A DNA stretch of 15,763 nt, from the NCBI GenBank assembly GCA_003219345.1, contig QHOP01000406.1:1-15763 (forward strand), given 5' to 3'. The translations under genes were made by a program, and so were the position numbers. Source of the stretch: Verrucomicrobiota bacterium. Its GTDB lineage: Bacteria; Verrucomicrobiota; Verrucomicrobiia; Limisphaerales; AV2. Each line of letters begins with the position of its first letter. The first letter of the stretch is position 1. This document shows, piece by piece, positions 6,573 through 13,713 of the stretch. Below the pieces are notes generated by a model. The model ran no database searches. It had not been told where the DNA came from and saw nothing but the letters and a program-made list of their open reading frames with translations.

Positions 6573-7151
6573 ATGCTACGGGTTCGCAACGAAGGCGCCC
6601 GGCGCGGCTTCGGCTGGGCGTTTCTCATCGGCCTGGGCGCGACGATCATGGAGGTGATTTACTGCGCCATCGCCTTCGCCGGTTTCACGCACTTGTTCGA
6701 CTCGCGGTTGATCAAAGCGACGATGGAACTCGTCAGTTTCCTTTTGATGCTTTTTCTCGGTCTGAAATATCTCCTGGCGCGTTCCCTGCCGGCGACCACC
6801 CGGAGCATCGAGACCGTCGAACATCGCCTGCACCCGCACACGGCCTTCTGGACCGGCTTCGTCCGATGTCTCGGCAATCCGGGCGTGCTGCTGTGGTGGA
6901 TTACCATCTCGGCCACATTCATCTCGCACGAATGGATGGACGACACCTGGCCGAGCAAGGGCGCCTGCGTGCTGGGCGTGGCGCTCGGTTGTTTTGCGTG
7001 GTTCACCTTGCTCAGTTTCCTGGCCTCGCGCGGGCACGGACGTTTTTCCACCCACACCTTGCTGCGCATGTCCCAGTTTTCCGGCGCCAGCGTTCTGGGG
7101 GTGGCCATCGTGACCGGCGTGCGGCTGATCGGACTGCTGGCGCACCACTGA
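6573..7151 (+). CDS. LysE-family exporter, N-terminus abnormal
   Basis: About 192 residues with the LysE/RhtB pattern of membrane segments: WAFLIGLGATIMEVIYCAIAF, LVSFLLMLFLGLKYLLA, a conserved FVRCLGNPGVLLWWI stretch (like the NP-centred motif of the family), a helix around LGVALGCFAWFTLLSFL and a last helix ending in GLLAHH. It would export amino acids or similar small molecules. The usual first helix with its G-P motif is missing. An ATG at 6541, just 5 bp after the pssA stop, reads MPDFFSYLLPAC but is out of frame; one extra T in the seven-T run at 6550-6556 would place it in frame with this gene. Starts at 6573 (chosen), 6486 (overlapping pssA) or a recoded 6541 are possible. Confidence 0.65.
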   Translation: MLRVRNEGARRGFGWAFLIGLGATIMEVIYCAIAFAGFTHLFDSRLIKATMELVSFLLMLFLGLKYLLARSLPATTRSIETVEHRLHPHTAFWTGFVRCLGNPGVLLWWITISATFISHEWMDDTWPSKGACVLGVALGCFAWFTLLSFLASRGHGRFSTHTLLRMSQFSGASVLGVAIVTGVRLIGLLAHH

Positions 7152-7175
7152 CGCGGCCCGGCGTTTCAATCGTAT

Positions 7176-7195
7176 CCGGCCTTACCTGGAGCCGG
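7176..7195 (+). terminator. Weak terminator-like hairpin after the LysE gene
   Basis: CCGGC (7176-7180) and GCCGG (7191-7195) form a short stem with a 10-nt loop, followed by CCTTCTTTT. It overlaps the stop codon of the opposing chaperone gene. The stem is short and the T run interrupted, so the call is tentative. Confidence 0.3.
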
Positions 7196-8816
7196 CCTTC
7201 TTTTGCAACGGCCCGCCAGTGAAGTGCGCCAACTCAAATTCCCTGCGGTACCAGTCGTTGATGGCCTCGCGTCGTCGCTCCTCGCGCAAGCCGGTCGTAA
7301 CCGCCGGCAGTTCGGCCTTCAGCTTGGCCTCGTCCACCGGCTGCCGCGACAATAAATGCACGATCATTCCGAGTCTGCCGTCGCGCGTCATTTCAAAGCG
7401 GCTCGTCTTGCCCGGAGTCAAGGCAAAGGCGAGGTCCTTCAGCAAACTCACGTCAACGCGGCCCTCCCACTCCTGGGGCAACGAATGCGTGCTGAGCGAA
7501 AACGGCGGCAGCTTGTGCGAAATGACGTTGGCTTCCAGGCAAACGACCTCGAACGATTTGTTTTGCGCGAGCCCGTTGGTCAACATGCCGTAAAACGCCT
7601 CGCCCGCTTTTCTCGCAGCTTCCGTCGCTTCGTGCTGACGAAATTCGGCTGTCGCCTTTTCACGAACGACTTCCAGCGGCGGCGCTTCGCTCGGAATCCT
7701 TTTCTTCAGCGTGATGACGTAAACACCGTCCTCGCCCGGAAGCGGATCGCTCGGCATGGGCTGCTCCGGGGTCAGCGCGAAGGCCACCTGCGTGAACGTG
7801 TCGAGCACTTTCAAATCCTTGGGCCCATCCCGCTGCGTGAAAGGTTCGGTTATGCCGGACGGGTAGCCGGTCGCCGCGGCCAGTTTATCGAGATTGTCGG
7901 ACTGATTTGGCTGTTTCTGGTACAGGTCATATAATTGTTCCATGAATTCGGTGGCCTTTTTGCGCGCCGAAGTCATGGCGAACGCCCGCCGCTGCTCTTC
8001 TTTGATCTTTTGCATCGCTGCGTCGTGCGGCATCGCCTTGCCGTCGGCGTCCTTGTAGAAATCGGCGCCGCGCTGCTGGTAGAACCGTTCCAGTTGCTGG
8101 GTCAAATTCGTTATTTGCGCCAGCGCCTGGTCAGCCTCCGCCAGATAATTCGTGATCTCGAACTTCACGTAGCTGACCTGCACCCGATCGGGGATGCGGT
8201 ATTCCGACAGGTGGTTCGTGTAAAACGCCGCCAGCGCCGCGGGCGTCACCTGCACGCTCGCGAGATAATTTGACGCCGAAAAAAGGACGGCCTCGGTGGA
8301 GAGTTGTTCGTTCTCCTCCCGACAAACCGCCTCCGCTTCGCGCGGCGTCACCAGACTGCCACTGAGGCCGGCGAGCGAAAAGAGTTGTTCAAGCCCTGCC
8401 TGATGACGAACGAACGTCCGAAATTCGCTTTCGCTGACACGCCCGCGCGGGAGTGTCGTTTTCAGAAACTGCTGGTAGAATTCCACCTGGAAAGAGCCGC
8501 TCCTCCGGAAAGCATGGGCAATCCAATCGGCCACGATCTCATCGCTCACCTGAATCTTCAGGTCATTCAGTTTTTCGGCAAAAAAAAGCCGCCTCGGGAC
8601 CTGGACATCGAGGTTGAAGAATTGTTGACCGGCTTCAGCCTCTTCGGGCCAGCGGCCGGAAGAAAAGAGGTGCTCCAAACGCGCCTCCTGCTTCATCTGC
8701 TCGTATTCCCCGGCACTGATGGTGGACGGATCCAGGAAATAGACGAATGAAATGATCGTGAGCGTGGCGATGACCCCCCAAAGCCACCTCTGATGCCGCC
8801 GAATGTGTGCGAGCAT
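7182..8816 (-). CDS. Membrane-anchored PpiD/SurA-like periplasmic chaperone
   Basis: A 544-residue protein with a short basic cytoplasmic N-terminus (MLAHIRRHQR), one membrane helix (about 11-28, WLWGVIATLTIISFVYFL) and a long periplasmic part, the layout of PpiD. Residues about 55-170 resemble the SurA N-terminal chaperone domain (QVSDEIVADWIAHAF, then VSESEFRTFVRHQAGLEQLF). Helical, Gln-rich segments and a C-terminal SurA-like part follow. The central parvulin prolyl-isomerase domain of PpiD is not recognisable, so it probably acts as a holdase for secreted proteins rather than an isomerase. It is convergent with the LysE gene and divergent from the lipoprotein gene. Confidence 0.75.
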   Translation of the reverse strand: MLAHIRRHQRWLWGVIATLTIISFVYFLDPSTISAGEYEQMKQEARLEHLFSSGRWPEEAEAGQQFFNLDVQVPRRLFFAEKLNDLKIQVSDEIVADWIAHAFRRSGSFQVEFYQQFLKTTLPRGRVSESEFRTFVRHQAGLEQLFSLAGLSGSLVTPREAEAVCREENEQLSTEAVLFSASNYLASVQVTPAALAAFYTNHLSEYRIPDRVQVSYVKFEITNYLAEADQALAQITNLTQQLERFYQQRGADFYKDADGKAMPHDAAMQKIKEEQRRAFAMTSARKKATEFMEQLYDLYQKQPNQSDNLDKLAAATGYPSGITEPFTQRDGPKDLKVLDTFTQVAFALTPEQPMPSDPLPGEDGVYVITLKKRIPSEAPPLEVVREKATAEFRQHEATEAARKAGEAFYGMLTNGLAQNKSFEVVCLEANVISHKLPPFSLSTHSLPQEWEGRVDVSLLKDLAFALTPGKTSRFEMTRDGRLGMIVHLLSRQPVDEAKLKAELPAVTTGLREERRREAINDWYRREFELAHFTGGPLQKKAGSR

Positions 8817-8964
8817 AGACTAAAAGTTGAAATTCAGCCGCGCACCCTACCCGCCCCACCCGAACACGGTCAAACGCAAAACACCTGCGGTTTCGATCTC
8901 AAATGGCACCAGCCCAAATCCAACTTTACAAGCCGCTGACGCTTGTGTAACGCTCTGACCCGTT

Positions 8965-9351
8965 ATGCTGAATTTGAAGAAATTTCTCCCGTTGTTTGTG
9001 CTCCCTTTCCTGCTCATCGGGTGCGCGACGTCTTCGATCACCAATCTGACTTCCAGCCGTCTGCCGCGCAAAGACAACGGGCAATACGCTTTCGCAGTCG
9101 AGTGGACCAGCCGCCAGCAAAGCCTCATCAGGGATTCCATCAAAGCGTCGGTTGTCGTCGGTCTCGACCAATACCCGATGCAGCGCACACCGATGCTCAC
9201 CAATCGCTGGGAAACGCTCGTGCCGGTTCCGGCGGACAACAGCGTCGTCACCTATCGTTACCGGTTCGACTACGAGTATCGCGGCTTCCCCACCCATCAA
9301 CTCGACAGCAAACTCTCCAAGTATTATCAGTTGTTCATCCTCGATAAATAG
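8965..9351 (+). CDS. Small predicted lipoprotein
   Basis: A 128-residue protein. The N-terminus has lysines and a hydrophobic run ending in a lipobox, LLIGC with C20, so it should be processed and lipidated at Cys20. The mature part is rich in alternating beta-strand patterns (SIKASVVVGLD, then VVTYRYRFDYEYRG) and ends KYYQLFILDK, suggesting a compact beta-sandwich. I do not recognise the family. It is divergent from the PpiD-like gene (148-bp shared upstream region) and 78 bp before the secreted NHL protein, so both may serve the cell envelope. No ribosome-binding site is evident. Confidence 0.75.
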   Translation: MLNLKKFLPLFVLPFLLIGCATSSITNLTSSRLPRKDNGQYAFAVEWTSRQQSLIRDSIKASVVVGLDQYPMQRTPMLTNRWETLVPVPADNSVVTYRYRFDYEYRGFPTHQLDSKLSKYYQLFILDK

Positions 9352-9429
9352 AGCGGGAGTTTTGGTCTGTTGCCCCCGACCCCGTAAGTCCGCTTCCCTT
9401 GTCCGATGGATCGAGTCCGGTTGCACTAC

Positions 9430-10707
9430 ATGAGACGCGTGTTGTTCGTCGCGACGCTCGCCACGCCACTGGTCATGGCCGCGAACGCAGCTGACTTTCA
9501 AATCAGTTCCTTTGCGGCCACGGGCAGAATCAGTTGGACCGGCGCCTCTTCCAACGGAGTATGCACCATCGAAGCCGCGCCTGCGCCGACGGGTCCCTGG
9601 CTCCCGCAGCGCAATTTGTTTTCAACGAACCGCGTTGGCCAGGCCAGCCTGCCGACTCCATCCGACAACCGCTTTTATCGTTTGCTTATGGCCGACATTT
9701 CCGCGACGCCTTCGGGTTACAGCAACCTGCTCGCCGCTTATGGCATTATCGAAACCATCGCCGGCCGAGGCGGAGGGCGCTCTGACGTCACCAATTACTG
9801 GCAACCGGAGTTCGAAGGCGCGCCGGCCACCAACGCGGATTTGTCGCGACCGCACTTCGCCATGGCGGACGACGCCGGGAACATCTACATCGCCGACAAG
9901 GACAGCCATTCCATTCTTGAGATCACCTTGGACGGAACGATCCATACTTTCGCCGGAACGCACGTCGGGGGGTTCAACGGGGACGGACCCGCGCCGGCGA
10001 CCAGCCTGCAGTTGAATTTCCCAAACGGCGAATGGGTGCGCGGTGACGGCACGGTTTACATCCTCGACACGGACAACGGCAGGATTCGCCGCGTGGACAC
10101 CTTTGGCGTCATGACCACGCTGTTCACGGTGGCCGGCGGCATCAGCACCGGCCGCGGCCTTTGGGTCAGCGCCGACGAATCGCTGGTCTATTTCGCCTCC
10201 GGCACCGACTTGAAGAAATGGACGCCGATCGGCGGAGTGCAACTGCTCAACAACAAGTTCAAAGAACTCGGGAACCTGGTCATTGATTCCGCCGGCAACC
10301 TCCTCGTGACCGACCGCGCCGACAATCGGGCCTTCCTCGTTTCACCCGGCGGCAACCGCGCCGTCATCGCCGGTGACGGCAGCAACAACAACGGGGGCGA
10401 CGGCTTCCCGGCCCTGCAAACCGGGTTGCTCGAAGTCCGCGGAGTCTGGCCGTTGCCGACCGGCGGTTACCTGCTCGCCACGCACAAAGGCAGTCAGGTC
10501 TGGTATGTCGATGCCGCCGGCATCATCCACCTGTTGGTCGATGGCGCCGCCGACAATCACGCGGGAGACGGCGCCTGGTTTCATTCGCCCGGACTCAAGG
10601 TCAGCGAAGTTCGCAGCGTGGCACTCGACGCGCAGGGAAACCTTCTAATTGTGGAAAACGACTACGGGTACGTGCGCCGGATTCGCTTTCTGCCGATCCG
10701 GCCGTAG
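9430..10707 (+). CDS. Secreted NHL-repeat beta-propeller protein
   Basis: About 425 residues. MRRVLFVATLATPLVMAANA is a standard Sec signal peptide with cleavage near residue 20; ATG 9406 would add eight residues ahead of it, so 9430 is preferred. Residues about 21-93 form a short beta module (ISWTGASSNG to NRFYRLLMADIS) common at the start of secreted verrucomicrobial proteins. NHL-type repeats follow, each with GN(I/L)Y/L-hydrophobic-D patterns: NIYIADKDSHSILEI, TVYILDTDNGRIRRVD, NLLVTDRADNRAFLV and NLLIVENDYGYVRRI. GDG loops recur between blades. NHL propellers usually bind proteins or polymers; the ligand here is unknown. Confidence 0.8.
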   Translation: MRRVLFVATLATPLVMAANAADFQISSFAATGRISWTGASSNGVCTIEAAPAPTGPWLPQRNLFSTNRVGQASLPTPSDNRFYRLLMADISATPSGYSNLLAAYGIIETIAGRGGGRSDVTNYWQPEFEGAPATNADLSRPHFAMADDAGNIYIADKDSHSILEITLDGTIHTFAGTHVGGFNGDGPAPATSLQLNFPNGEWVRGDGTVYILDTDNGRIRRVDTFGVMTTLFTVAGGISTGRGLWVSADESLVYFASGTDLKKWTPIGGVQLLNNKFKELGNLVIDSAGNLLVTDRADNRAFLVSPGGNRAVIAGDGSNNNGGDGFPALQTGLLEVRGVWPLPTGGYLLATHKGSQVWYVDAAGIIHLLVDGAADNHAGDGAWFHSPGLKVSEVRSVALDAQGNLLIVENDYGYVRRIRFLPIRP

Positions 10708-10732
10708 GCGGGACGGGCAGCGGCGGTCGTAG

Positions 10733-10751
10733 GGCAGCCATCCTGGCTGCC
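10733..10751. repeat. Intergenic palindrome 1 (REP-like hairpin)
   Basis: GGCAGCCA and TGGCTGCC are perfect 8-bp inverted copies around TCC. The loop region (GCCATCCTGGC) closely matches that of the adjacent hairpin (GGCATCCTTGCC), suggesting the same repeat family. Confidence 0.7.
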
Positions 10752-10752
10752 G

Positions 10753-10780
10753 GTTCTGCGGGCATCCTTGCCCGCAGAAC
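10753..10780. repeat. Intergenic palindrome 2 (REP-like hairpin)
   Basis: GTTCTGCGGGCA (10753-10764) and TGCCCGCAGAAC (10769-10780) are perfect 12-bp inverted copies around a 4-nt loop. It begins 2 bp after palindrome 1. No T run follows, so it is more like a dispersed REP element than a classical terminator, although it could still block or protect transcript ends. Confidence 0.7.
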
Positions 10781-10799
10781 ACCTGAGCGGCAGAGAACC

Positions 10800-10826
10800 C
10801 CCTCTCCCCCGCGGAGGGGGAGAGGG
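10800..10826. repeat. Intergenic palindrome 3, C-rich/G-rich hairpin
   Basis: CCCTCTCCCCC (10800-10810) and GGGGGAGAGGG (10816-10826) are perfect 11-bp inverted copies with loop GCGGA, followed by ACGGGGTGAGGGGG. This composition and trailing GGGGTGAGGG recall dispersed intergenic repeats in many GC-rich genomes. It lies 93 bp after the stop of the NHL gene. Confidence 0.7.
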
Positions 10827-10874
10827 ACGGGGTGAGGGGGCCGGATTTGCGGTTGGGCTGAATTCGCCGATGTG

Positions 10875-10887
10875 TTAATTTCACTGC
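10875..10887 (+). promoter_or_regulatory. Promoter-like TTGGGC / TTAATT, 7 nt before a GTG
   Basis: A TTGGGC box (10853-10858) and TTAATT (10875-10880) are 16 bp apart, and TTAATT is exactly 7 nt before GTGAAA at 10888. The same TTAATT-N7-GTGAAA arrangement precedes the amidohydrolase at 13714. It probably drives the small ORF and the GNAT gene beyond it. Confidence 0.5.
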
Positions 10888-10992
10888 GTGAAAGCCCGCC
10901 TCCATTCCTCTGCTCGGGCCTGCGCGTGTGGCGTCGCGGCCCAGGACAAGCTGCCTCAACCCGATGAAACTCTTCAAGAGGATGAACCGTAA
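10888..10992 (+). CDS. Possible 34-residue small ORF ahead of the GNAT gene
   Basis: A GTG-started frame encodes MKARLHSSARACACGVAAQD, then KLPQPDETLQEDEP and a TAA at 10990-10992, 20 bp before the GNAT start. Support comes from the promoter-like box exactly 7 nt before its GTG, as at psd and the amidohydrolase. The product has a basic N-terminal half with two cysteines and a very acidic tail. It may be a small protein, a leader peptide for the next gene, or chance; I do not recognise it. Confidence 0.35.
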   Translation: MKARLHSSARACACGVAAQDKLPQPDETLQEDEP

Positions 10993-11012
10993 AACCCCAA
11001 TCAGGTCGAAGT

Positions 11013-11786
11013 ATGAGCGAAGAAAAAAATGATGAAAAGACGGTCCTCAAACAGGAGCGCGACCAGATGCTCAGACTGGTCTCCAAGGGCTTTTACAACG
11101 AACTCATCAACTATGGTGTCCGGAAGGACGAAATCCTGAGAGTCGCGTCGCATCTGCTTGACAACCTCATGGCGCAGGAGAAGAAGCCCGGCGAAGGCGT
11201 TCAGTACTACAACCACATCTTCACGCTCGATACCGTGAAGGACGAGTGGAAGGAGCGCAAGCGACTCACCGTTCAACATGTGGCGCTCCGGCCGCTGCAA
11301 CCGGCCGTCATCACCAAAGTCGTCGAGTGGCTCAAGAACCCGTCGATCCGTCAAAGCTTCGTGCCGGTTTTTCCAGAGAAGGAAATCGATTTGCAAAAAT
11401 ACTTCACTCACCCCACGCGCGACTATTTTGGCATCTATTACAACGAGCAGCCGGTCGGAATCGTCGGCGGTGAGAACATCGATCCGGTGGCGGGCAAACT
11501 GGAGATGAAAAAGCTGGTGGGTGAATCCGGGCTGCAAGGCAAAGGCATCGGCAAACGTGCCACGTTCGGCTTTCTTTACTACGCGTTCCTGATCCTGGAC
11601 CTGAACAAGGTTTACATCCACTCGCGCGACATCAATATCCACAACCTCAATCTCAACACCCGGTTTGGTTTCGAGTTGGAGGGAATCTTCTTCGAGGACA
11701 TCAAAGTGGGTGACCAGCGCCAGGACATTGTGCGCATGGCCCTGTTCAAATCGCTCTGGCTGCAGGTCTTCTCTCGCGCCGCCTGA
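11013..11786 (+). CDS. GNAT family N-acetyltransferase
   Basis: A 257-residue cytoplasmic protein. Residues 1-about 85 form a charged helical extension (KQERDQMLRLVSKGFYNELI). Residues about 86-255 form a RimJ/RimL-like GNAT domain. The acetyl-CoA loop is LQGKGIGKRAT (Q175-x-x-G178-x-G180). The typical C-terminal GNAT element is SRDINIHNLNLNTRFGFELE, where the side chain after NxNxxxxxxxFGF normally packs near CoA. It would transfer an acetyl group to an amine; the substrate (protein N-terminus, sugar or antibiotic) cannot be told. AGG about 8 nt before ATG may serve as a ribosome-binding site. It converges with the DUF1080 gene. Confidence 0.85.
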   Translation: MSEEKNDEKTVLKQERDQMLRLVSKGFYNELINYGVRKDEILRVASHLLDNLMAQEKKPGEGVQYYNHIFTLDTVKDEWKERKRLTVQHVALRPLQPAVITKVVEWLKNPSIRQSFVPVFPEKEIDLQKYFTHPTRDYFGIYYNEQPVGIVGGENIDPVAGKLEMKKLVGESGLQGKGIGKRATFGFLYYAFLILDLNKVYIHSRDINIHNLNLNTRFGFELEGIFFEDIKVGDQRQDIVRMALFKSLWLQVFSRAA

Positions 11787-11840
11787 CAGGGGCGGCAGGC
11801 ATCACTCATTTGTTACCAACGATGTCGCAGTCGCACCGCC

Positions 11841-12470
11841 TCAGTCCAGCCGTTTCACCCGGATGTTCTTGTAACGGACGACGCTTTTCGGGTCATGCGC
11901 CTGGAGGCCGAACGTGCCTTCGTCCAGCTTGCGGGTGAAATCCTTGCCGGGCTGAGTTCCGGGCGGCTCGGTGTATTCGAAGATGATCTGCCCGTCGATT
12001 CTCACCGTCACATGGTTATCCTTGACGACGATGTGTTGCGTCCACCATTTGTTGTCTTTCGCCGGAGTGGAAGCGACGTTCACGACATCATACAGACTGC
12101 CGGTCTTCTTCCAATCCGTGTGGCTCACGTTCACCTGGCATTCAAAACCGTACTTCGGCCAGTCGGTTTCCTGATATCGGGTGTGAAAATATATGCCGCC
12201 GTTTGAGCCTGGCTCCGTCATCACGTCCACCTTCAACTCGAAATTCTTGAACGGCCTCGTGTCGCCGACGTAAAACAAATGATCGCGCGGACCGTGGGCG
12301 ACAAACGCGCCGTTCTCAATCTTCCAGGTGTCGGGATGTTCGGTGGCCGGCTTCCAACCGTCGAAGGTTTTGCCGTCGAAAATGGTCACGAACCCTTCCT
12401 CGGAGTCAGCCGCGAGGCAAGCGATCACGGAGACACCGACGGCGAATGAAATCAAGAATGTGCGTTTCAT
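11841..12470 (-). CDS. Secreted DUF1080 (3-keto-disaccharide hydrolase-like) protein
   Basis: A 209-residue protein starting at ATG 12470, where MKRTFLISFAVGVSVIACLA gives a clear signal peptide; the upstream frame to 12521 adds a non-signal extension and is less likely. The mature part is a full DUF1080 domain, a concanavalin-like beta-sandwich: FVTIFDGKTFDGWK at the start, SNGGIYFHTRYQ in the centre, GFECQVNV, DGQIIFEYTEPPG, and TFGLQAHDPKSVVRYKNIRV at the end. Such proteins are abundant in Planctomycetes and Verrucomicrobia and are linked to sugar-derivative breakdown. Some members cleave 3-keto-glycosides, but activity here is unproven. TAACAT lies 7 nt before the ATG. Confidence 0.9.
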   Translation of the reverse strand: MKRTFLISFAVGVSVIACLAADSEEGFVTIFDGKTFDGWKPATEHPDTWKIENGAFVAHGPRDHLFYVGDTRPFKNFELKVDVMTEPGSNGGIYFHTRYQETDWPKYGFECQVNVSHTDWKKTGSLYDVVNVASTPAKDNKWWTQHIVVKDNHVTVRIDGQIIFEYTEPPGTQPGKDFTRKLDEGTFGLQAHDPKSVVRYKNIRVKRLD

Positions 12471-12483
12471 GCCCCGAATGTTA
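12471..12483 (-). promoter_or_regulatory. -10-like TAACAT 7 nt before the DUF1080 gene
   Basis: On the minus strand TAACAT (12483-12478) is followed by seven nucleotides (12477-12471) and ATGAAA. This is the same spacing as at psd, 10888 and 13714, and predicts a leaderless or nearly leaderless transcript. Confidence 0.4.
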
Positions 12484-12530
12484 CTCGGCCGGGCCGCAGA
12501 TAACAATCGCGATATTATCAACTCCTCAGG

Positions 12531-13058
12531 TTAGTTCGGTGGCAGGCCGGAGAGCTTCTTTCGGAGCTGCGCTTGTTGTTCGCGGATCAACGCCGCTTCC
12601 TCCCGAATGTTCTCCAAGGAGAGCTGTGTGGCCTGGAGCAGATTCCAGCAGCCCGACACCAACCCGCCCACGCCAACAAACCCCAGCACCAACCCAAACC
12701 CAACCAGCGCGTGAAACCATCCGGCAACCTCCCAGTGTCCTAACACCGCCCCGAGCAACGTAACGAGGCTGGCTGCGGCAAACGCCCCTAGCGCCACGTA
12801 GATGGAATGCAATGCACGCAACAAGAGCGATCCTTGCCTTTCCACGCGATTGACCTGCATGACGAGGCGCTGCGCGACAGTTGCGGTCTTCACGCCTGAT
12901 TCGGATTGCGCCAGGAGCTCGTGCATGCGGTCGCGCGTGCGGAGCATGCGGTTGATGGTGCTCATCGCCAGCACGCTGGCGGCATTGGTCAACACCGCTG
13001 GCGCGGCAATGAAGGTGAGCACGGCGAACGGACTTTGCCCCAGCGAAATGGCGTCCAT
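12531..13058 (-). CDS. DUF2721 family membrane protein
   Basis: About 175 residues from ATG 13058 (MDAISLGQSPF); a GTG at 13088 would add ten residues. The N-terminal signature SPFAVLTFIAAPAVLTNAAS followed by VLAMSTINRMLRTRDRMHEL is typical of DUF2721. A cytoplasmic amphipathic stretch follows, then RQGSLLLRALHSIYVALGAFA, a second hydrophobic segment (AASLVTLLGAVLG) and a third (LVGFGLVLGFVGVGGLVSG). It ends with a charged coiled-coil-like tail (SLENIREEAALIREQQAQLR). The family has no assigned function. The gene lies 9 bp from the start of the upstream frame of DUF1080 on the same strand, so the two may be transcribed together. Confidence 0.85.
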   Translation of the reverse strand: MDAISLGQSPFAVLTFIAAPAVLTNAASVLAMSTINRMLRTRDRMHELLAQSESGVKTATVAQRLVMQVNRVERQGSLLLRALHSIYVALGAFAAASLVTLLGAVLGHWEVAGWFHALVGFGLVLGFVGVGGLVSGCWNLLQATQLSLENIREEAALIREQQAQLRKKLSGLPPN

Positions 13059-13182
13059 AACACAATAACGTTCCGTTGTCTCCAACACACGGCCGAAGCA
13101 GCTTCAAACAACTCCCTAAGCTCACCGACCCATGAACCTTGTTACCGCCCCTGTCAACCCGAGTCAACGGCGGGTAGTGGGT

Positions 13183-13222
13183 TCGGTAGTGGGTCAGTTT
13201 GAACAAACTGACCCACTACCGA
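13183..13222. repeat. Perfect 40-bp palindrome (19-bp arms)
   Basis: The left arm 13183-13201 (TCGGTAGTGGGTCAGTTTG) is exactly complementary to the right arm 13204-13222, with AA between. A partial direct copy, GGGTAGTGGGTT, precedes it at 13172-13183. Perfect arms of this length suggest a REP/MITE-like mobile palindrome or a strong operator or terminator. It lies in the 271 bp between the divergent DUF2721 and STAS genes. Nothing else is recognised in that gap. Confidence 0.85.
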
Positions 13223-13329
13223 CTGTACTTGTGTTGAGCATTCACGCAGATGTAACTTTACACTCGAGGCCAAATCTGATATGCAATCGGACGTGTCAGG
13301 GGGACGGTTTCGAATCGGTGACAAGATGT

Positions 13330-13641
13330 ATGAAATTTGAGATTAGAGGGGAAACTCTAAGCGTCGTTGGCGTCAGGGACCTTGGGGCGGACAATTCCCA
13401 AGCCTTTCGCGAACAGGTGCGCGCGGCCTTGCCCGAATGGTTGAAGAACATCGAAATCGACCTCTCGCAAACCCGTTTTCTGGACAGCTGCGGTTTGGGC
13501 GCGCTGATTTCGCTGCGCAAGACCGCCAACAGCCGCAACGGCAAGGTTCGTTTGTTGAACCCCAACCCGCGCGTGCAGCTCCTGTTCGACGTGACGCGAA
13601 TGCATAACATCTTCGAGATAGTAAACCACCGGCAGTCATAA
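13330..13641 (+). CDS. STAS-domain protein, anti-sigma factor antagonist type
   Basis: A 103-residue single STAS domain. It begins MKFEIRGETLSVVGVRDLGA, has the core strand IEIDLSQTRFLDSCGLGALI, and ends NIFEIVNHRQS. Ser53 in FLDSCG occupies the phosphorylation site of SpoIIAA-like antagonists, where a kinase anti-sigma factor would act. Its usual partner kinase is not in the window. The family normally controls sigma factors by partner switching or acts in other signalling complexes. Start 13330 is chosen because the longer frame to 13132 would have to translate the perfect palindrome and has no STAS similarity before MKFEI. Confidence 0.85.
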   Translation: MKFEIRGETLSVVGVRDLGADNSQAFREQVRAALPEWLKNIEIDLSQTRFLDSCGLGALISLRKTANSRNGKVRLLNPNPRVQLLFDVTRMHNIFEIVNHRQS

Positions 13642-13700
13642 ACGGCAAAGCACAGGACGCTCCGCTTCAGAAATAACTTGGTGCCTGCCCACGTTGGTGT

Positions 13701-13713
13701 TTAATTCGCGCCG
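13701..13713 (+). promoter_or_regulatory. TTAATT box 7 nt before the amidohydrolase GTG
   Basis: TTAATT (13701-13706) is followed by exactly seven nucleotides and GTGAAA. A TTGGTG (13678-13683) lies 17 bp upstream as a possible -35. The arrangement matches that before 10888 and predicts transcription starting at the start codon. Confidence 0.5.

Noticed and set aside
12526..13206. A second minus-strand frame overlapping the DUF2721 gene
   Set aside because: The DUF2721 frame has the conserved family sequence; the other frame is its shifted shadow and would translate half of the 40-bp palindrome.
13132..13329. A longer N-terminus for the STAS protein
   Set aside because: It would run through the perfect palindrome, adds residues without STAS similarity, and the domain begins exactly at MKFEI.
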